A stretch of 64,000 nucleotides of DNA, from NCBI RefSeq assembly GCF_040371945.1, contig NZ_BAABWS010000001.1:1612001-1676000 (forward strand). The letters are read 5' to 3'. Under the pieces are notes generated by a model. That model searched no databases. It worked only from the letters and a program-made list of their open reading frames with translations, and was not told the DNA's origin. This stretch comes from Litorivita sp040371945 (GTDB taxonomy: Bacteria; Pseudomonadota; Alphaproteobacteria; Rhodobacterales; Rhodobacteraceae). Position 1 is the stretch's first letter, and each line of letters opens with the position of its first letter. Below are positions 60,159 through 64,000 of this stretch, one piece after another. Position numbers and translations under genes: made by a program.

Positions 60159-62611
60159 TGTGCTGCCTCCAGCGTCAGATCGGCCAAGGGGGCAAATTCA
60201 TGCGCCTCGGCGCCTGCCACCCGTTCGGCCCACGGGTCGATTTGTGCGAATTTTTGCGAGAAAACAAAGCGCTCATAATAGGCGGCGCGCTGCTCCAGAT
60301 CGTCGAAGACCACGGATTTCACATGGTCATATCCGATCCGGTCCGCCCATTTGTAAATTCGCTCGAGGTAGAAACCTGTTTCGCGGTAATATTGCGTCAG
60401 CGCGCCAACGGTTTCCAATACGTCCTGCTCAGTCGGCACTTTGCCCAGCATGGTCGTGCCTTGGATATGCAAACCCGCCGCGCCCCCATAGAGGATTTCA
60501 TAGCCGCTATCGACGCAGACAATGCCGATGTCCTTACAGGTGCTCTCGGCGCAGTTGCGCGGGCAACCCGACACCGCCAGCTTCAGCTTCGCAGGCGACC
60601 ACGAGCCCCACAAAAACTTCTCCAGCTTGACGCCCAAACCGGTGCTGTCTTGCGTGCCAAAGCGGCACCAATCGGTGCCGACACAGGTTTTCACCGTGCG
60701 CAAACCCTTGGCATAGGCCGCGCCCGAAATCATACCCGCCTTGTTCAGATCGTCCCAAACGGGGATCAGGTCTTCTTTCTTCACGCCGAGCAAATCGATC
60801 CGCTGCCCGCCGGTCACTTTGACGGTCGGGATTTCGTATTTGTCGGCCACATCGGCAATGGCGCGCAATTCGTCCGGCGTGGTCAGACCGCCAAACATGC
60901 GCGGCACGACGCTATAGGTGCCATCTTTTTGGATGTTGGCATGGACGCGCTCGTTGATGAAACGCGACTGCATGTCATCGACATATTCACCGGGCCAATC
61001 GCAGATGAGATAGTAGTTCAGCGCAGGGCGGCATTTTGCGCAGCCCTCGGGCGTTGACCATTCCAACTCCTGGATCACTTCGGGGATCGACTTCAATTCC
61101 TTGGCCTTGATCAGGCGGCGCACATCGCCGTGGCTATGTGTGGTGCAGCCGCACATGCCCGCAGGCGCCCCCGCCGCGAAATCATCGCCAAGCGTCAGCG
61201 TCATCAGATCTTCGACCAATCCGGTGCAGGTCCCGCAAGAGGCCGAAGCTTTGGTATGGGCGCGCACACCGTCCAGCGAGGTCAGCCCCTTTTCGGTGAT
61301 CGCATTGACGATATCGCCCTTGCAAATCCCGTTGCAGCCGCAGATTTCCGCGTCATCTGCAAGGTTTGCGACGATGGCCAACGGATCCGCCCCGCCGCCG
61401 CCTTGGAAGGCTTGGCCAAAGATCAGCGTATCGCGGATATCCGAGACATCCTCGCCGGATTTGAGCATCTCGTTATACCACATGCCATCGGCCACATCGC
61501 CATACAGCACCGCGCCGATCACCTTGTTATCCTTGAGAATCACGCGCTTGTACGTGCCGCGCATCGCGTCGCGCAACACCACGTCTTCGGTGCCCTCGCT
61601 GTCGCCAAACTCGCCCACGGAATAGAGGTTGATCCCCGTGACCTTCAATTTGGTCGGGGTTTCGGCATGTTTGAACGCGGCCTCGGACGGGCCCGACAGG
61701 TGCTCTGCGGCAACTTTGGCCATGGTGTAGAGCGGCGCGACAAGGCCGTAGACGCGGCCGTCCACTTCGGTGCATTCCCCGACCGAAAACACGTCAGGGT
61801 CCGACGTGCGCAAAGCCGCATCAGTGACGATCCCACGCCCGACCTCAAGCCCTGCCTCTTTCGCCAGATCGGCGCTGGGACGGATGCCCACGGCCATGAC
61901 CACCAAAGAAGCGTCGATCATTGTGCCGTCTTCCAATTCGACCGCCTCGACGCAGGTGTCACCATGGATCGCCTTGGTATTGGCCCCGCAGCGCACATCA
62001 ATGCCGCGGCTTTCCAATTCGCGTTGCAGCAAATACCCCGCCGCCGCATCCAATTGGCGCTCCATCAGCGTCGGCATCAGGTGCAAAACCGTCACCTCCA
62101 TGCCCTGCGCCTTCAACCCCGCAGCAGCCTCTAGCCCCAGCAATCCGCCGCCAATCACCACCGCGCGCCCGCCTTTGGCGCAGGCGCCCAGCATCCCGTC
62201 CACGTCGTCCAAATCGCGGTAGGCCAGCACGCCTTGCAGATCATGACCAGGCACGGGGATGATAAAGGGTGACGATCCCGTCGCGATCACCAGCTTGTCA
62301 TAAGGCGCAGAAATCCCGCCCACGGAAGTCACGATCTTGGCCGTGCGGTCGATCTTCGCGACCTTCGCGCCGCGATGGAGCGTGATGCCGTGATCTGCAT
62401 ACCAAGCGTCATCATGGATCACGATATCTTCAAAACTCTTCTCGCCCGAAAGCACCGGCGAGAGCATGATCCGGTCATAGTTCACGCGCGGCTCGGCATT
62501 AAAAATCGTGACGTCATAGGCATCGGGGGCGAGGGCAAACAGCTCTTCGAGCATCCGGCCAGGGGCCATACCATTGCCGACAATCACAAGGCGTTGTTTC
62601 TCTTGGGTCAT
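60155..62611 (-). CDS. nirB: Assimilatory nitrite reductase large subunit
   Basis: An 818-residue enzyme that reduces nitrite to ammonia with NAD(P)H. FAD and NAD domains are at ~1-300 (VIVGNGMAPGRML, AVVIGGGLLGLEAAAGLKAQG). A BFD-type 2Fe-2S region follows (CGCNGICKGDIVNAI and ASASCGTCTGLV, ~415-465). The siroheme/4Fe-4S half lies at the C-terminus, with cluster Cys in CVGTDWCRFG and CPRNCAESTCKD. Length is normal. Cytoplasmic. A long leader (62612 upward) separates it from other genes. Confidence 0.96.
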   Translation of the reverse strand: MTQEKQRLVIVGNGMAPGRMLEELFALAPDAYDVTIFNAEPRVNYDRIMLSPVLSGEKSFEDIVIHDDAWYADHGITLHRGAKVAKIDRTAKIVTSVGGISAPYDKLVIATGSSPFIIPVPGHDLQGVLAYRDLDDVDGMLGACAKGGRAVVIGGGLLGLEAAAGLKAQGMEVTVLHLMPTLMERQLDAAAGYLLQRELESRGIDVRCGANTKAIHGDTCVEAVELEDGTMIDASLVVMAVGIRPSADLAKEAGLEVGRGIVTDAALRTSDPDVFSVGECTEVDGRVYGLVAPLYTMAKVAAEHLSGPSEAAFKHAETPTKLKVTGINLYSVGEFGDSEGTEDVVLRDAMRGTYKRVILKDNKVIGAVLYGDVADGMWYNEMLKSGEDVSDIRDTLIFGQAFQGGGGADPLAIVANLADDAEICGCNGICKGDIVNAITEKGLTSLDGVRAHTKASASCGTCTGLVEDLMTLTLGDDFAAGAPAGMCGCTTHSHGDVRRLIKAKELKSIPEVIQELEWSTPEGCAKCRPALNYYLICDWPGEYVDDMQSRFINERVHANIQKDGTYSVVPRMFGGLTTPDELRAIADVADKYEIPTVKVTGGQRIDLLGVKKEDLIPVWDDLNKAGMISGAAYAKGLRTVKTCVGTDWCRFGTQDSTGLGVKLEKFLWGSWSPAKLKLAVSGCPRNCAESTCKDIGIVCVDSGYEILYGGAAGLHIQGTTMLGKVPTEQDVLETVGALTQYYRETGFYLERIYKWADRIGYDHVKSVVFDDLEQRAAYYERFVFSQKFAQIDPWAERVAGAEAHEFAPLADLTLEAAQ

Positions 62612-63048
62612 TATCTGTCTCCGGTGGGACGGGCGCGCAGCCGGACCTCTCCGGCGCCGCAGCGAAATCAGAAGGAGACACGAATGGGGCGCAAAATCAG
62701 GCGCGACGAACGGTCTCCCGAACCGCGAAAGCGGTCAGCGAAATCGCAGCGCCGTTGCTGCAAAGCCCATCTAGAGCAAGTGTTGGAAATATGCCGCGCC
62801 ATTGCCGCATTCGAGCCTTTTGGCATCTGCCAATCAGGCTTGTTGACTTCAGCCTTACCAAGCCCGCGCCGTATCGCAACATCTTTGTTGCACTGCAGCA
62901 TAAGGAAAAGCGTGGGCGCAGGCCTGTGACTAATATTTAGGCGCAGATGCGGGCAAGATGGCCGAAATCGCCTCTGGGGTAGGCGGCGGCGCAGGCCAGA
63001 GAGGCGCACAAAACCCCTTCCAAACAGGCGATTCTCTGGCAGTGATCT
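62612..63048 (-). promoter_or_regulatory. Long leader/intergenic region upstream of nirB with two hexaloop hairpins
   Basis: 437 bases without a convincing protein gene. Two minus-strand hairpins have the same form: GCAAC-AAAGAT-GTTGC (62876-62891) and GCAGC-AACGGC-GCTGC (62746-62761), each a 5-bp stem with a 6-base loop having A at position 1 and G at position 4. That is the known target of ANTAR antiterminators such as NasR/NasT, which control nitrate and nitrite assimilation genes. They are ~130 bases apart, wider than the usual pair, and I see no intrinsic terminator. A plus-strand frame (62684-62929) with AAGGAG overlaps the region. Confidence 0.35.
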
Positions 63049-63417
63049 CTAATGCTCGGTCGCGGATCCACCGCGCGGCGTATCCTCGAAAAACGGGGTC
63101 ATCTGTGCCACGATGACCGAGTTTTCCTCCAAAGCGCGACCCATCAGGGCGCGCTCTTCGTCAGAGATGTCATGCCCCTCTGCGAGCCGCTCATCGAGCG
63201 TGCCGTATCCGGTCACGTCGAGCGGCGCGGTATCGGCCTGTTTGAGGATCGCAACCGTTTCGCGCACGGCCTCCGCCTCGTCGATGCCCGACGCATAGAT
63301 CATCAACGCCGCGCCCGCCGCGCCCTTGGGCAACCCATCGCCCTCCTTGCGGCCAATTTCGACCAGCAAAGTGTAAACCTGTTGGCGATTGCGCTTTTTG
63401 GGTTTTTCGTCGACCAT
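63049..63417 (-). CDS. Small conserved hypothetical protein
   Basis: A 122-residue soluble protein. The ATG at 63417 (MVDEKPKKRNRQQVYTLLVEIGRK) follows GGAGG by eight bases. It has a basic N-terminus, a helical middle (AAGAALMIYASGIDEAEAVRETVAILKQAD) and an acidic C-terminal half (DERLAEGHDISDEERALMGRALEEN). I do not recognise a family. It is divergent from the rhodanese gene. Confidence 0.65.
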   Translation of the reverse strand: MVDEKPKKRNRQQVYTLLVEIGRKEGDGLPKGAAGAALMIYASGIDEAEAVRETVAILKQADTAPLDVTGYGTLDERLAEGHDISDEERALMGRALEENSVIVAQMTPFFEDTPRGGSATEH

Positions 63418-63483
63418 ATCGGGATCCTCCGCTTGCCGCTTGGTGCGCGAGCGAGGCCGCGAAGTCAAGGAGGGGCGGGCGCA

Positions 63484-63885
63484 GTGAAACGGATCAAGGA
63501 TATGGTGGCCGAGGCCAACGCCCTCGTCACCCACGCCCCCGCCGCCGAGGTGATGGCGAGGCACGGGGCGGATGGCGTGACCTTTGTCGATCTGCGCGAT
63601 CCGCGCGAATTGGACCGCGAAGGCATGATCCCGGGCGCATTTCATTGCCCGCGCGGGATGCTCGAATTCTGGATCGACCCCGAAAGCCCCTACGCCAAAC
63701 CGCAATTCCAAAGCGGCGATCATTTTGTGTTCTACTGCGCCTCGGGCTGGCGCTCCGCCCTGTCCGCGCGCGCGGCCCAAGAGATGGGATTGACCAACGT
63801 CAGCCACATCAGCGACGGGTTTTCCGGATGGAAAGCAGCGGGCGGCGCGGTGGGCAAGAGGCCGGTGAAAAAGACCAATACCTGA
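63484..63885 (+). CDS. Rhodanese-like domain protein
   Basis: A 133-residue single-domain rhodanese. The GTG at 63484 (VKRIKDMVAEANALV) has GGAGG upstream and is preferred over the ATG at 63502, which is too close to AAGG. VTFVDLRDPRELDREGMIPGAFHCPRG is the N-terminal block in part; the active-site loop is FYCASGWRSALSA with the sulfur-carrying Cys, and HISDGFSGWKAAGG ends the domain. It transfers sulfane sulfur; the acceptor is unknown. Its stop overlaps the next start (TGATG). Confidence 0.9.
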   Translation: MKRIKDMVAEANALVTHAPAAEVMARHGADGVTFVDLRDPRELDREGMIPGAFHCPRGMLEFWIDPESPYAKPQFQSGDHFVFYCASGWRSALSARAAQEMGLTNVSHISDGFSGWKAAGGAVGKRPVKKTNT

Positions 63886-64000
63886 TGCAGCGTGTCATGA
63901 TTATCGGGCAACCCGGGGCGGGCAAATCCACCCTCGCGCGCCGGCTCGGAGCGGCTCTAGACCTGCCCGTCGTGCATATCGATCAGTTCCACTGGAAAGA
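63885..64000 (+). CDS. P-loop NTPase/kinase, N-terminal part (truncated by window)
   Basis: The frame begins at ATG 63885 in the rhodanese stop and runs off the window. MQRVMIIGQPGAGKSTLA carries a Walker A motif (GQPGAGKST), and VVHIDQFHWK resembles the adenylate-kinase-like 'topology modulation protein' group. Only 38 residues are visible, so the product is a small nucleotide kinase-like protein without further detail. Confidence 0.75.
   Translation, partial: MQRVMIIGQPGAGKSTLARRLGAALDLPVVHIDQFHWK

Noticed and set aside
62886..62898. TTGCACTGCAGCA upstream of nirB as a PhaR (polyhydroxyalkanoate regulator) site
   Set aside because: It resembles the TGC-rich PhaR site, but no phasin or PHA gene lies nearby and the bases also form part of the proposed leader hairpin.

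Overview
The window looks like chromosomal DNA of a GC-rich alphaproteobacterium, most likely Rhodobacteraceae (Roseobacter/Rhodobacter group). The reasons are the gpmI-envC-ctpA run next to rlmH-rsfS, a VPLPA-CTERM surface protein, Hint-domain exported proteins, CtrA-type boxes (TTAA-N7-TTAA), a DctPQM TRAP system and typical codon use. I cannot name the species. No phage, integrase, transposase or CRISPR array was found.

Layout. 0-3 kb: end of an unknown gene, then two tandem Hint-domain proteins; the second has lost both Hint catalytic residues. 3-9 kb: dapE, a DUF2064 protein, rnr (RNase R), a lytic transglycosylase and rppH. 9.4-14.5 kb (minus strand): rsfS, rlmH, gpmI, an EnvC-like activator and ctpA, a conserved cell-envelope and translation block. 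14.5-17.9 kb: a small membrane protein with a strong ribosome binding site, an AT-rich stretch with a strong minus-strand terminator (possible small RNA), an MscS channel and a VPLPA-CTERM protein behind a CtrA box. 18-26.6 kb: leucine synthesis. leuC and leuD are separated by a tightly coupled glycosyltransferase-like gene, and leuB follows after a membrane protein, an endonuclease-like protein with altered active site, an NAD-dependent epimerase-like gene and a LysR regulator. A possible leaderless leader peptide with hairpin precedes leuC.

27.9-55.5 kb, between tRNA-Pro(CGG) and tRNA-Lys(TTT), is mostly a dense catabolic block. It holds a thiolase and an acyl-CoA dehydrogenase under a shared IclR-type operator; a second IclR gene; an ADH-TRAP transporter-ALDH-acyl-CoA synthetase run; a ten-gene minus-strand CoA-thioester cluster; and an enoyl-CoA hydratase, LysR, itaconyl/mesaconyl-CoA hydratase-like and MmgE/PrpD group. 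Several members (CaiB transferase, MaoC-like hydratase, CitE lyase, a particular acyl-CoA dehydrogenase, MmgE/PrpD, LysR) correspond to the itaconate operon of Pseudomonas as I recall it. Others (two MaoC proteins, DUF35, thiolase-like protein without the nucleophilic Cys) resemble the hydratase/retro-aldolase machinery of steroid side-chain degradation. Together they suggest uptake and CoA-dependent breakdown of a branched di- or tricarboxylic acid. This is the best candidate for an undescribed system here.

55.6-64 kb: dapF-mtaB, a PaiB-like flavoprotein, a THUMP-type RNA methyltransferase, assimilatory nitrite reductase nirBD with a long untranslated leader that may carry ANTAR-type hairpins, a small conserved protein, a rhodanese and the start of a P-loop kinase. 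All identifications come from reading the sequence; no database search was run.
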